A DNA stretch of 10,467 nt from Actinomycetota bacterium (lineage in GTDB: Bacteria > Actinomycetota > Actinomycetes > Nanopelagicales > Nanopelagicaceae): positions 1 through 10,467 of the forward strand of contig CANCUC010000018.1 of the NCBI GenBank assembly GCA_947381255.1, written 5' to 3'. A model generated the notes under the pieces. The model did no database searches and was not told the origin of the DNA. It saw only the letters and a program-made list of their open reading frames with translations. Made by a program: the position numbers and the translations under genes. Numbering within the stretch: the stretch's first letter is position 1; the number at the start of each line of letters is the position of its first letter. Shown here in pieces: positions 1 to 6,188 of this stretch.

Positions 1-234
1 ACCGATTCAGGCCTAGACGTCGATGCTCTACGAATCGTCTCCGAAGGTGTTAACCGCGTGAAAGAGAATCAGAACCTCGGAATTATGCTTATCACTCACT
101 ACACCCGCATCCTTCGCTACATCAAGCCAGATTTCGTGCATGTATTTGCAGGTGGACGCATCGTTGAAGAGGGTGGACCAGAGCTAGCCACCAAGCTTGA
201 AGAGAATGGATATGCGGAGTACGTAACCGCTTAA
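1..234 (+). CDS. sufC: SufC, Fe-S cluster assembly ATPase (3' part only)
   Basis: This is the last 77 residues of the SufC ATPase, which works with SufB and SufD as the cytoplasmic scaffold complex that assembles Fe-S clusters. The visible part begins in the D-loop ([10 protein letters not shown]), which normally follows the Walker B acidic pair, and contains the ABC switch histidine in ITHYTRIL (residue 33 of the fragment), a SufC-typical sequence. The Walker A and signature motifs lie upstream of the window. It ends with a double stop, TAATAATG, in which the last A of the second TAA is the first base of the sufS start codon. The identification rests on the C-terminal sequence plus the sufS-sufU-sufT context. 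sufB and sufD would be expected upstream but cannot be seen here. Confidence 0.93.
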   Translation, partial: TDSGLDVDALRIVSEGVNRVKENQNLGIMLITHYTRILRYIKPDFVHVFAGGRIVEEGGPELATKLEENGYAEYVTA

Positions 235-236
235 TA

Positions 237-1487
237 ATGAATTCAATTCTCGATGTTGCCGCGATTAAGCGCGACTTTCCCATTTTCTCTCAGGAGATGC
301 GTGGTGGAAAGCGTTTAGTCTTTCTAGATAGCGGTGCGACGAGCCAGAAACCAATCCAGGTGATGGATGCCGAGAGAAATTTCTACTCCACCAATAACGC
401 TGCGGTACATCGCGGAAGCTATCTCCTTGCTGAGCGAGCAAGCGAAGCTTTTGAGGGTGCACGAGACCGGGTGGCCCAATTTATTGGCGCGCAATCCCAT
501 GAGATTGTCTTTACCAAGAGCGCAACTGAAAGCCTCAATCTCTTAGCGGTCTCTCTTGAACGCACGACTGGCTCTTTGCAAGTTAGCGAAGGCGATGAAA
601 TCGTTGTTTCAGAGCTGGAGCATCATGCCAATCTCATTCCCTGGCAGGAGTTAGCAAAACGCACTGGCGCAGTTTTGAAATGGTTTGAGATGAATGAAGA
701 TGGATCACTTAATCTCTCAAAAATTGATCAGATTATTACTTCAAAGTGCAAGGTTGTTGCTATCACCCATCAATCTAATGTTCTGGGATCAGTTCCAGAT
801 ATTGCTCCGATTATTGCCGCAGCTCATGCTGTAGGTGCGCTCTTTGTTTTAGATGGCTGCCAATCCGTTCCGCACCAACCGGTCAACGTTCAAGCTCTTG
901 ACGTGGACTTCTTGGTCTTCTCCGGCCACAAGGCGCTTGGTCCAACAGGTATCGGCGTTCTTTGGGGGCGGCAGGAACTTCTCTCCCAGATGGAGCCATT
1001 TTTGTATGGCGGTTCAATGATTGAGACCGTCACCATGACTGATTCCACATGGGCGGAAGCTCCAAAGCGATTTGAAGCAGGTGTACCGAATATGGCGCAG
1101 GCAGTTGGCTTAGCAGCGGCACTGGATTATCTAGATGTTGTGGGGCTTTCCAAGATTCACCAGTGGGAATTACATCTCACCAACTTGGCTCTCAAGGGGC
1201 TGAAAGAGATTGATGGAGTGAAAGTTATCGGTCCTCAGGGATTGGAAAATCGTGGGGGAGTTATCTCATTCACGATCGCTGGTTTGCATCCCCATGACAT
1301 TGGACAGGTGATGGATCAATATGGAGTCGCCGTTCGCACCGGGCATCACTGTGCATGGCCGCTCATTCGCAAATTAGGTTTAACCGGAACCACACGTGCT
1401 TCCTTCTACCTCTACAACGATGAATCTGATGTGGAAGTCTTTCTGGAATCTGTGGCTGGCGCACGAGATTACTTTGGTAACCGCTGA
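237..1487 (+). CDS. sufS: SufS, cysteine desulfurase (class V aminotransferase fold)
   Basis: SufS is a PLP enzyme that removes sulfur from L-cysteine, leaving a persulfide on its active-site cysteine for hand-over to SufU. At 416 residues it is close to the family size (about 400-420). The PLP-binding lysine is K232 in SGHKALGPTGIG. The catalytic cysteine is C372 in RTGHHCAWP, the short-loop form typical of group II (SufS-type) desulfurases rather than IscS. The N-terminal DFPIF and FLDSGATSQKP segments are also family hallmarks. The ATG lies 2 nt after the sufC stop with no clear Shine-Dalgarno, so translation is probably coupled to sufC. The stop codon overlaps the sufU start by one base. 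No frameshift or missing key residue was seen. Confidence 0.97.
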   Translation: MNSILDVAAIKRDFPIFSQEMRGGKRLVFLDSGATSQKPIQVMDAERNFYSTNNAAVHRGSYLLAERASEAFEGARDRVAQFIGAQSHEIVFTKSATESLNLLAVSLERTTGSLQVSEGDEIVVSELEHHANLIPWQELAKRTGAVLKWFEMNEDGSLNLSKIDQIITSKCKVVAITHQSNVLGSVPDIAPIIAAAHAVGALFVLDGCQSVPHQPVNVQALDVDFLVFSGHKALGPTGIGVLWGRQELLSQMEPFLYGGSMIETVTMTDSTWAEAPKRFEAGVPNMAQAVGLAAALDYLDVVGLSKIHQWELHLTNLALKGLKEIDGVKVIGPQGLENRGGVISFTIAGLHPHDIGQVMDQYGVAVRTGHHCAWPLIRKLGLTGTTRASFYLYNDESDVEVFLESVAGARDYFGNR

Positions 1488-1924
1488 TGGAACTTGATTC
1501 GCTCTATCAAGAGGTAATCCTCGATCACTATAAGAAACCTCACCATAAAGGATTGCCAGTGGGGGAGTTACAAGTCCATCACGTTAATCCCAATTGTGGT
1601 GATGAAATTACACTTAGCCTCGCAATCAAAGATGGAAAGGTTGAAGATCTCATTTGGGATGGCGTTGGTTGCTCGATTTCACAGGCTAGCGCCTCAATCA
1701 TGAGCGATCTTGTAAGCGGAAAATCTGTTGAGAGTGCTCGAGTCGCTCTGCAGGAATTTACCGAGTTGATGCAGAGTAAGGGAACTATCAGCGGGGATGA
1801 GGAAATCCTCGAGGATGCCATTGCTCTCGCTGGTGTTTCGAAATTTCCGGCGCGGGTAAAGTGTGCGCTGTTGAGTTGGATGGCATTTAAAGACGCAGCA
1901 ATTCAGAATGGAGCAGAACTATGA
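1487..1924 (+). CDS. sufU: SufU, zinc-dependent sulfurtransferase partner of SufS
   Basis: SufU accepts persulfide sulfur from SufS and passes it on to the SufBCD scaffold; in Gram-positive bacteria it replaces SufE. The 145-residue protein has the four expected zinc-site residues: C37 and D39 in NPNCGDE, C62 in GVGCSISQAS and C126 in VKCALLSW. The roughly 20-residue stretch between C62 and C126 that separates SufU from IscU is present. The ATG overlaps the sufS stop by one nucleotide (TGATG), and the gene ends in an ATGA overlap with sufT, so both junctions look translationally coupled. The protein is a cytoplasmic sulfur carrier and should not be called an IscU scaffold, because the SufU-type spacing and the SUF context argue against that. 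Confidence 0.95.
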   Translation: MELDSLYQEVILDHYKKPHHKGLPVGELQVHHVNPNCGDEITLSLAIKDGKVEDLIWDGVGCSISQASASIMSDLVSGKSVESARVALQEFTELMQSKGTISGDEEILEDAIALAGVSKFPARVKCALLSWMAFKDAAIQNGAEL

Positions 1925-2244
1925 GCGAACAACAACTGGCTACTCTGGATGAAGTTACAGAGGCGTTAAAGGATGTTATCGATCCCGAACTTGGAATAAA
2001 TGTCGTAGACCTTGGGTTGGTCTATGAGATGAGCGTTAATGAATCGAATGTCGCGGTTTTAGATATGACCCTGACGTCGGCAGCCTGCCCGCTGCAGGAT
2101 GTAATTGAGGATCAAGCTCGTCAAGTCCTGGCCGACATCACCTCTGATGTTCAGATCAACTGGGTATGGATGCCGCCTTGGGGTCCAAACAAGATCACTG
2201 ATGATGGACGCGAACAACTTCGCGCTATCGGCTTTACTGTCTAA
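1921..2244 (+). CDS. sufT: SufT, MIP18/DUF59-family Fe-S maturation factor
   Basis: This 107-residue single-domain protein belongs to the MIP18 (formerly DUF59) family. The hallmarks are DPELGINVVDLGLVYE at about residues 21-36 and TLTSAACPLQD at about 50-60, with the conserved cysteine at C56, followed by a WVWMPPWGP segment. Members of the family at the end of suf operons (SufT) help deliver Fe-S clusters to target proteins; related domains occur in the PaaD phenylacetate oxygenase subunit and at the N terminus of Mrp/ApbC. The position directly after sufU, with a four-base ATGA overlap, supports the SufT assignment over PaaD. No extra domain is fused. The biochemical role in this organism is inferred from the family and from synteny. 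Confidence 0.9.
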   Translation: MSEQQLATLDEVTEALKDVIDPELGINVVDLGLVYEMSVNESNVAVLDMTLTSAACPLQDVIEDQARQVLADITSDVQINWVWMPPWGPNKITDDGREQLRAIGFTV

Positions 2245-2252
2245 CGTTCTTT

Positions 2253-2257
2253 AAGGA
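2253..2257 (+). promoter_or_regulatory. Shine-Dalgarno of the ABC exporter gene
   Basis: AAGGA lies six bases before the ATG at 2264. It picks this start over the in-frame ATG codons at 2270 and 2279. The upstream suf genes lack a comparable site and rely on overlap, so the exporter has independent translation initiation even if it shares the suf transcript. Confidence 0.7.
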
Positions 2258-2263
2258 ACACCT

Positions 2264-4135
2264 ATGTCAATGAACTCCATGGGCGCGCACTCCGCTATGC
2301 GCTCTTTAACGCGCGATCCTGCGGTCAAAGATATGCGACTGAAACCGGGAACGGTGAGGCGAATTTGGAGTTTTGCAAAACCATTCAAGCTCTATCTGCT
2401 CATATTTCTGGTCATGATTATTGCGGACTCGCTATTAACGGTCGCTTCACCGCTACTGCTCAAGAAGTTGATTGATAAAGGAGTTATTCCGCATAATGGT
2501 GGCGTCGTCACACAGATGGCCTTAATTGTTGGCATCATCGCTATCGCAGATACCTCGGTCAGTCTCGTCTCTCGATGGTTCTCCTCCCGTATTGGCGAGG
2601 GATTGATTTATGAGATGCGAACTCAAGTTTTCACACATATTCAGAAGCAGTCGATTGCTTTCTTCACGCGTACACAGACCGGCGCGCTGATCTCGCGCAT
2701 CAATTCTGATGTCATCGGTGCGCAAAATGCCTTTACAAATACCCTCTCTGGAGTTCTTAGCAATATCTTGACCTTGACTCTTGTGGCGGCTGCGATGGCC
2801 ACCTTGTCATGGCAAATTACCCTGGCATCACTCTTTCTTCTTCCGCTCTTCCTGATTCCGACTAAATGGGTTGGCAAGAAGATCCAGAGCCTCACTCTCG
2901 CCTCATTTAACTTAAATGCAGAGATGGCTTCGACGATGACAGAGCGCTTTAACGTCTCTGGAGCGTTGCTGGTTTCACTTTATGGTGAGCCAGCAAAGGA
3001 GCGAGAAGGTTTTCGAGCCAAGGCTCGAAGAGTTGCCGATATTGGAATTCACACCGCGATGCTCAACCGCATCTTCTTTATGGCGATCACGACAATTGCG
3101 GCCCTGGCAACAGCTTTGGCGTATGGCATAGGTGGTCATCTCGCAATCTCTGGAGCGATAACCGTTGGATCGCTACTGGCTATCACGACACTGCTCGCAC
3201 GATTATATGGACCGCTCACTTCCTTATCGAATGTTCGAGTAGATGTGATGACAGCGCTGGTCTCTTTTGAAAGAGTCTTTGAAGTTTTAGATTTGGAACC
3301 AATGGTTCGAGATAGGGAAGGGGCGAGAGCAATCACGGTTGCGCGTCCCTCGATTGAATTTGATCATGTTCAATTCTCGTACCCAAAGTCAACTGAAATT
3401 TCTCTCGCATCTCTGGAGTTAGCAGCGAAGGCAGAGATGGTTGACTCGGGAGTAGTACTGGAAGATGTTTCATTCTTCTGCGAACCGGGATCTTTCACTG
3501 CAATTGTTGGTCCATCAGGAGCGGGAAAGAGCACTATCTCTGGATTAGTTCCAAGACTTTACGATGTTACAAAGGGCAGCATCAAGATTGCTGGTGAGGA
3601 TCTTCGCGATCTCCCCCTCGCATCGCTGCGACACGAAATAGGAGTAGTTACTCAGGATTCACATATGTTCCATGACACCATTGATGCGAACCTTCGTTAT
3701 GCAAAATCAGATGCAACGTTAGAGGAGATTGAAGCGGCGTGTAGAGCGGCTCAGATTTGGAACTTTATTGAATCGCTCCCAAATGGTTTAGATACCGTTG
3801 TTGGCGAACGAGGTCACCGTTTGAGTGGGGGAGAGAAACAACGATTAGCTATTGCTCGACTTCTACTTAAAGCTCCAAGTATTGTTATTTTAGATGAGGC
3901 TACTGCTCATCTGGACTCGGAGAATGAGGCCTTGGTTCAAGAGGCGCTCGAGGTGGCGCTAGAGGGAAGAACGAGCATTGTTATTGCTCACCGATTATCA
4001 ACCGTTCAAAAGGCGGATCAAATATTGGTCTTGGAGGCGGGTCGCATTGTGGAGCGCGGAACCCACGAAGAATTGGTTTCCCGTGGTGGTCTCTACTTTG
4101 ATCTCTATCAACGTCAGGTATTGGGTACCGCTTAA
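2264..4135 (+). CDS. ABC exporter half-transporter (membrane domain plus ATPase)
   Basis: This 623-residue protein has the type IV (ABCB-like) exporter layout. A six-helix membrane domain is followed by an ATPase domain; hydrophobic segments lie near residues 43-65, 83-105, 162-182, 185-203, 268-290 and 300-320. The ATPase has an A-loop tyrosine Y373, Walker A at 416-424 (GPSGAGKST, K422), a Q-loop (VTQDSHMFH), the LSGGE signature at 520-524, Walker B with D544-E545 and the switch histidine H576. All catalytic residues are present, so it could act as a homodimer, or pair with a partner encoded elsewhere. An insert of about 20 residues lies between the A-loop and strand 2 (about 375-396). A Shine-Dalgarno AAGGA (2253-2257) sits 6 nt before the ATG. 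It starts 19 nt after sufT. The substrate cannot be told from sequence. Confidence 0.93.
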   Translation: MSMNSMGAHSAMRSLTRDPAVKDMRLKPGTVRRIWSFAKPFKLYLLIFLVMIIADSLLTVASPLLLKKLIDKGVIPHNGGVVTQMALIVGIIAIADTSVSLVSRWFSSRIGEGLIYEMRTQVFTHIQKQSIAFFTRTQTGALISRINSDVIGAQNAFTNTLSGVLSNILTLTLVAAAMATLSWQITLASLFLLPLFLIPTKWVGKKIQSLTLASFNLNAEMASTMTERFNVSGALLVSLYGEPAKEREGFRAKARRVADIGIHTAMLNRIFFMAITTIAALATALAYGIGGHLAISGAITVGSLLAITTLLARLYGPLTSLSNVRVDVMTALVSFERVFEVLDLEPMVRDREGARAITVARPSIEFDHVQFSYPKSTEISLASLELAAKAEMVDSGVVLEDVSFFCEPGSFTAIVGPSGAGKSTISGLVPRLYDVTKGSIKIAGEDLRDLPLASLRHEIGVVTQDSHMFHDTIDANLRYAKSDATLEEIEAACRAAQIWNFIESLPNGLDTVVGERGHRLSGGEKQRLAIARLLLKAPSIVILDEATAHLDSENEALVQEALEVALEGRTSIVIAHRLSTVQKADQILVLEAGRIVERGTHEELVSRGGLYFDLYQRQVLGTA

Positions 4136-4141
4136 TTACCT

Positions 4142-4441
4142 TTAATTGTCGGTGATTTGAAGCTGCTGATTTCTCATGATGGCAGTCTTGCCAGTGATTG
4201 TCTCTCGGCCAGCATTTGCGATTACGACCGCGATATAGGGCAGGAATACTGCTCCAGCCATTGCTACCCAGCGATATGGATTTGGCAGAAAAATGGTGGA
4301 TATGAAACATCCGGTTCTGACCATCATCGAAATGAAGTATCTGCGCTGTCTGCCGCGCTGTTCAACTGAAAGAGCATCTTGAGCGCTGGTTATGACTATG
4401 GGAGATGGATTCTTCTTCTTTCCATCGTTGCGTGCGCTCAT
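4142..4441 (-). CDS. DUF3099-like small membrane protein
   Basis: This 99-residue protein on the minus strand resembles the actinobacterial DUF3099 family. It has an N-terminal ITSAQDALSVEQRGRQRRYFISM segment and then two hydrophobic stretches (about 38-52 and 56-76), the second ending in VFLPYIAVVIANA, which I recognise as characteristic of that family. The tail after residue 77 is polar. A two-helix hairpin in the cytoplasmic membrane is likely; no function is known to me. Its stop codon is only 6 bp from that of the convergent ABC exporter. Upstream it diverges from fabG, sharing a 72 bp control region, and a TAGGCT hexamer six bases before the ATG suggests a leaderless transcript. Overlapping frames on the plus strand show no recognisable family, so I take this frame as the gene. 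Confidence 0.82.
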   Translation of the reverse strand: MSARNDGKKKNPSPIVITSAQDALSVEQRGRQRRYFISMMVRTGCFISTIFLPNPYRWVAMAGAVFLPYIAVVIANAGRETITGKTAIMRNQQLQITDN

Positions 4442-4447
4442 GTGGCA

Positions 4448-4453
4448 AGCCTA
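4448..4453 (-). promoter_or_regulatory. Candidate -10 element for the DUF3099-like gene (leaderless)
   Basis: On the minus strand TAGGCT (a TANNNT hexamer) is followed by six bases and then the ATG at 4441. That spacing would put transcription initiation at or next to the start codon, giving a leaderless mRNA. There is no Shine-Dalgarno at a usable distance and no good -35 box. The call rests on hexamer and spacing only. Confidence 0.4.
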
Positions 4454-4459
4454 AATCCC

Positions 4460-4472
4460 CTCGCGAGTTCGC
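4460..4472. repeat. Overlapping short palindromes in the divergent promoter region
   Basis: CTCGCGAG (4460-4467) is a perfect palindrome, and GCGAGTTCGC (4463-4472) is a perfect arm-GT-arm dyad that overlaps it. They lie upstream of the candidate -10 of the minus-strand gene and upstream of the fabG core promoter, where a dimeric regulator could sit. They could also be chance in a short GC-rich patch. Confidence 0.3.
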
Positions 4473-4482
4473 GCCTCTTTTA

Positions 4483-4498
4483 ACTACGCGTGAGTAGT
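4483..4498. promoter_or_regulatory. Inverted repeat inside the fabG promoter (possible operator)
   Basis: ACTAC (4483-4487) and GTAGT (4494-4498) form an inverted repeat with a six-base spacer. It lies just upstream of the candidate -10 at 4502-4507, so a protein bound here would cover the -35/spacer region of the fabG promoter. Fatty acid synthesis genes are commonly under such regulators, but no known operator consensus was recognised. Confidence 0.3.
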
Positions 4499-4501
4499 GG
4501 C

Positions 4502-4507
4502 TAATCT
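4502..4507 (+). promoter_or_regulatory. Candidate -10 element of the fabG-fabI operon (leaderless)
   Basis: TAATCT is followed by six bases and then the fabG ATG at 4514, the spacing expected when transcription starts on the A of the start codon. No Shine-Dalgarno occurs upstream of the ATG. TTTAAC at 4479-4484, 17 bp upstream, is the only -35 candidate and is weak. Actinobacteria translate many leaderless mRNAs, which makes this plausible. Confidence 0.5.
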
Positions 4508-4513
4508 GCTCCC

Positions 4514-5236
4514 ATGACTTCATCGCCGCAAGGTCCAAGAATTGTCTTTGTCACCGGCGGAAATCGCGGCATTGGTCTCTCCATAGCGAGAAGCTTTGCC
4601 ACTGAAGGCAACCTCGTTATCGTCTCTTACAGATCTGGCGGAGCCCCTGAAGGGCTGGTTGGCGTTCAAATGGATGTGACGGATCCTGAGAGCGTGAAAG
4701 CTGCCTTTGCAGAAATTGAATCTCTGTACGGACCAGTGGACGTCCTCATAGCAAATGCAGGTATCACCCGCGATGGATTGACCATGAGAATGAGCGATGA
4801 AGATTTCACCTCCGTAGTTGAAACCAACCTCACTGGAACTTTTAGAACAGTGCAAAGAGCCATATCTCCTATGGTGAAAAAGCGCTCGGGTCGAGTGATT
4901 TTGATCGGTTCTGTGGTTGGACTCATGGGTTCTGCTGGTCAGGCCAATTACGCTGCAACGAAGAGCGGATTAGTTGGAATGGCTCGCGCCTTGGCCCGCG
5001 AATATGGTTCACGCGGTTTAACATTTAACGTCATCGCACCTGGCTTTGTTGAGACAGATATGACGGCAGAACTCAGCGATACTCTGCGTGAAAAATATAT
5101 TGGGGCTATTCCACTCGGACGTTTCTGCTCGCCGGAAGAGGTCGCGGGAGTCGTTAAATTTATCGCTTCACCAGAAGCGGGTTACATCACAGGAGCAGTA
5201 ATTCCGGTCGACGGAGGAATGGGGATGGGTCACTAA
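4514..5236 (+). CDS. fabG: FabG, 3-oxoacyl-ACP reductase (MabA-like)
   Basis: This is an NADPH-dependent short-chain dehydrogenase that reduces 3-oxoacyl-ACP to 3-hydroxyacyl-ACP in type II fatty acid elongation in the cytoplasm. At 240 residues it has the usual FabG length. The Rossmann glycine motif is TGGNRGIG (14-21), NAGITRDG follows at about residue 80, and the active site is S133, Y146 and K150 (YxxxK) in SAGQANYAATKSG. The C-terminal IPVDGGMGMGH is family-typical. The stop codon overlaps the fabI start by one base (TAATG), so the two are coupled. The fabG-fabI pair matches mabA(fabG1)-inhA of mycobacteria. SDR paralogues can be hard to tell apart, but the neighbour makes FabG the best call. 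Initiation is probably leaderless. Confidence 0.94.
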   Translation: MTSSPQGPRIVFVTGGNRGIGLSIARSFATEGNLVIVSYRSGGAPEGLVGVQMDVTDPESVKAAFAEIESLYGPVDVLIANAGITRDGLTMRMSDEDFTSVVETNLTGTFRTVQRAISPMVKKRSGRVILIGSVVGLMGSAGQANYAATKSGLVGMARALAREYGSRGLTFNVIAPGFVETDMTAELSDTLREKYIGAIPLGRFCSPEEVAGVVKFIASPEAGYITGAVIPVDGGMGMGH

Positions 5237-6006
5237 TGGCACTACTTACAGGCAAGAACATCTTGGTAACAGGAGTGCTGACCGATGGGTCAATCGCATT
5301 CCATATCGCCAAGTTAGCCCAAGAGGAAGGCGCCAATGTGGTCCTTACTGGTTTTGGCCGTGGCTTGAGCCTCACAACAAGAATTGCTGGTCGACTTCCG
5401 CATCCAGCTCCTGTAATCGAACTTGACGTCACCAACCCTGAACATTTGGCAGGGTTGGCAGCAGAGGTAAAGAAGTATGTTCCTCATCTAGATGGCGTTG
5501 TCCACTCAATTGGTTTCGCTCCGCAAGCAGCCCTGGGCGGAAACTTTCTCAATACTGAGTGGGAAGATGTGGCAATCGCAGTTCACACCTCAACCTTCTC
5601 TTACAAATCTCTAGCGATCGCTGTTCGTGAGCTCTATCCAGATTCTGGCGCAAGCATTGTGGGTCTGACCTTTGACGCCACTGTTGCTTGGCCAAAGTAC
5701 GACTGGATGGGCATTGCTAAGGCTGGCCTTGAATCCTGCAACCGATATCTCGCTCGCGATCTTGGCGCTGAAAATATCCGGGTCAATCTCATCGCCGCAG
5801 GTCCGCTTGCCACAATCGCTGCGAAATCTATCCCTGGATTTGAGGAGTTTGAGAACGTCTGGAATACCCGTTCGCCTCTGGCATGGGATTTTGCCGATCC
5901 AGAACCAGCAGCTCGTGGCGCCGTAGCCCTGCTCTCAGATTGGTTCCCCAAGACCACCGGTGAAATCATCCACGTAGACGGTGGGGTTCACGCTATCGGG
6001 GGTTAA
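5236..6006 (+). CDS. fabI: Enoyl-ACP reductase, InhA/FabI type
   Basis: This enzyme carries out the last step of each fatty acid elongation cycle, the NADH-dependent reduction of trans-2-enoyl-ACP. The 256-residue sequence aligns by eye with mycobacterial InhA: SIAFHIAKLAQEEGA near the N terminus, LDGVVHSIGF (S91 matching InhA S94), F146 matching InhA F149, and the catalytic pair Y155 and K162 with six residues between, as in InhA Y158/K165. The end, TTGEIIHVDGGVHAIGG, also matches. The substrate-binding loop between GPL and PLAW (residues 192-213, 22 residues) is about ten residues shorter than in InhA and similar to E. coli FabI, suggesting ordinary C16-C18 products rather than very long acyl chains. 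It is translationally coupled to fabG. Confidence 0.94.
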   Translation: MALLTGKNILVTGVLTDGSIAFHIAKLAQEEGANVVLTGFGRGLSLTTRIAGRLPHPAPVIELDVTNPEHLAGLAAEVKKYVPHLDGVVHSIGFAPQAALGGNFLNTEWEDVAIAVHTSTFSYKSLAIAVRELYPDSGASIVGLTFDATVAWPKYDWMGIAKAGLESCNRYLARDLGAENIRVNLIAAGPLATIAAKSIPGFEEFENVWNTRSPLAWDFADPEPAARGAVALLSDWFPKTTGEIIHVDGGVHAIGG

Positions 6007-6040
6007 TTCCACCGATTTCAGCTTTCCCTACCAATCGCGG

Positions 6041-6046
6041 TACCCT
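6041..6046 (+). promoter_or_regulatory. Candidate -10 element for the infC operon
   Basis: TACCCT fits the TANNNT pattern and lies 35 bp after the fabI stop. A start near 6053 would give a leader of about 136 nt containing all three hairpins described here. The -35 region (TTTCAG at 6016-6021) is a poor match and spacing is loose, so this is tentative; readthrough from fabI is the alternative. Confidence 0.33.
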
Positions 6047-6081
6047 TTGAACCATCAAGTGGAGTTTGTCGCTCCCACCTC

Positions 6082-6097
6082 ATCGGCTTCGGCTGAT
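6082..6097 (+). promoter_or_regulatory. UUCG-capped hairpin in the infC leader
   Basis: ATCGGC (6082-6087), TTCG (6088-6091) and GCTGAT (6092-6097) form a six-pair stem, with one G-U, closed by a C(UUCG)G tetraloop, one of the most stable RNA tetraloops. It lies 14 nt upstream of the terminator-like hairpin. It may nucleate folding of the leader or serve as part of a protein-binding site. Confidence 0.6.
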
Positions 6098-6110
6098 TGG
6101 TCAAGAACTT

Positions 6111-6138
6111 ACTCGCCATATTTGGCGGGTCTATTTTT
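6111..6138 (+). terminator. Intrinsic terminator or attenuator before infC
   Basis: ACTCGCCA (6111-6118) pairs with TGGCGGGT (6123-6130), eight pairs including one G-U, around a UAUU loop. It is followed by CTATTTTT, a U-rich tract. This has the form of a rho-independent terminator. It could end the fabG-fabI transcript, or, if the infC promoter is at 6041-6046, act as an attenuator controlling entry into infC-rpmI-rplT. Sequence alone cannot separate these roles. The tract is interrupted by C and A, so termination may be partial. Confidence 0.6.
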
Positions 6139-6177
6139 GCGCGACTCAACCTCCCTTGCTAAAAGCAATTTTCTAGA

Positions 6178-6184
6178 GAGGAAG
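6178..6184 (+). promoter_or_regulatory. Shine-Dalgarno of infC
   Basis: GAGGAAG, within a longer purine run, lies directly upstream of the AUC at 6189; from the GAGG core the gap is seven bases. This supports initiation at 6189, where the conserved IF3 sequence begins, and not at the ATG at 6297, which has no Shine-Dalgarno and would remove 36 conserved residues. Confidence 0.65.
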
Positions 6185-6188
6185 AGTT

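Larger units (their letters stand above)
6053..6188 (+). promoter_or_regulatory. Structured 5' leader of the infC-rpmI-rplT operon
   Basis: Between fabI and infC there are 182 bp without a recognised gene. The downstream 136 bp hold a series of hairpins: GTGGAG (6059-6064) with CTCCCAC (6072-6078, one bulge), a UUCG hairpin (6082-6097), a terminator-like hairpin (6111-6130) with a U-rich tail, and TTGCT/AGCAA (6156-6160/6164-6168) just before the infC Shine-Dalgarno. Leaders of infC-rpmI-rplT operons are autoregulated in other bacteria, by L20 in Bacillus through premature termination and by IF3 and L20 in E. coli. The arrangement suggests a similar logic here. I recognise no specific known leader family. 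Confidence 0.5.

Noticed and set aside
4127..4153. AT-rich inverted repeat (AATTA-CCTT-TAATT flanked by ACCG/CGGT) between the convergent stops, considered as a bidirectional terminator
   Set aside because: The inner stem is only A-T pairs, the outer four pairs are separated by an unbalanced internal loop, and no proper U-tract follows on either strand.
3981..4310. Minus-strand open frame of 109 codons overlapping the exporter end and the DUF3099-like gene
   Set aside because: It spans the 3' end of a clear ABC ATPase, and its His/Arg/Ser-rich translation looks like a shadow frame.
4157..4369. Plus-strand open frame of 70 codons opposite the DUF3099-like gene
   Set aside because: No recognisable family, no Shine-Dalgarno, and the opposite strand encodes a family-like membrane protein.
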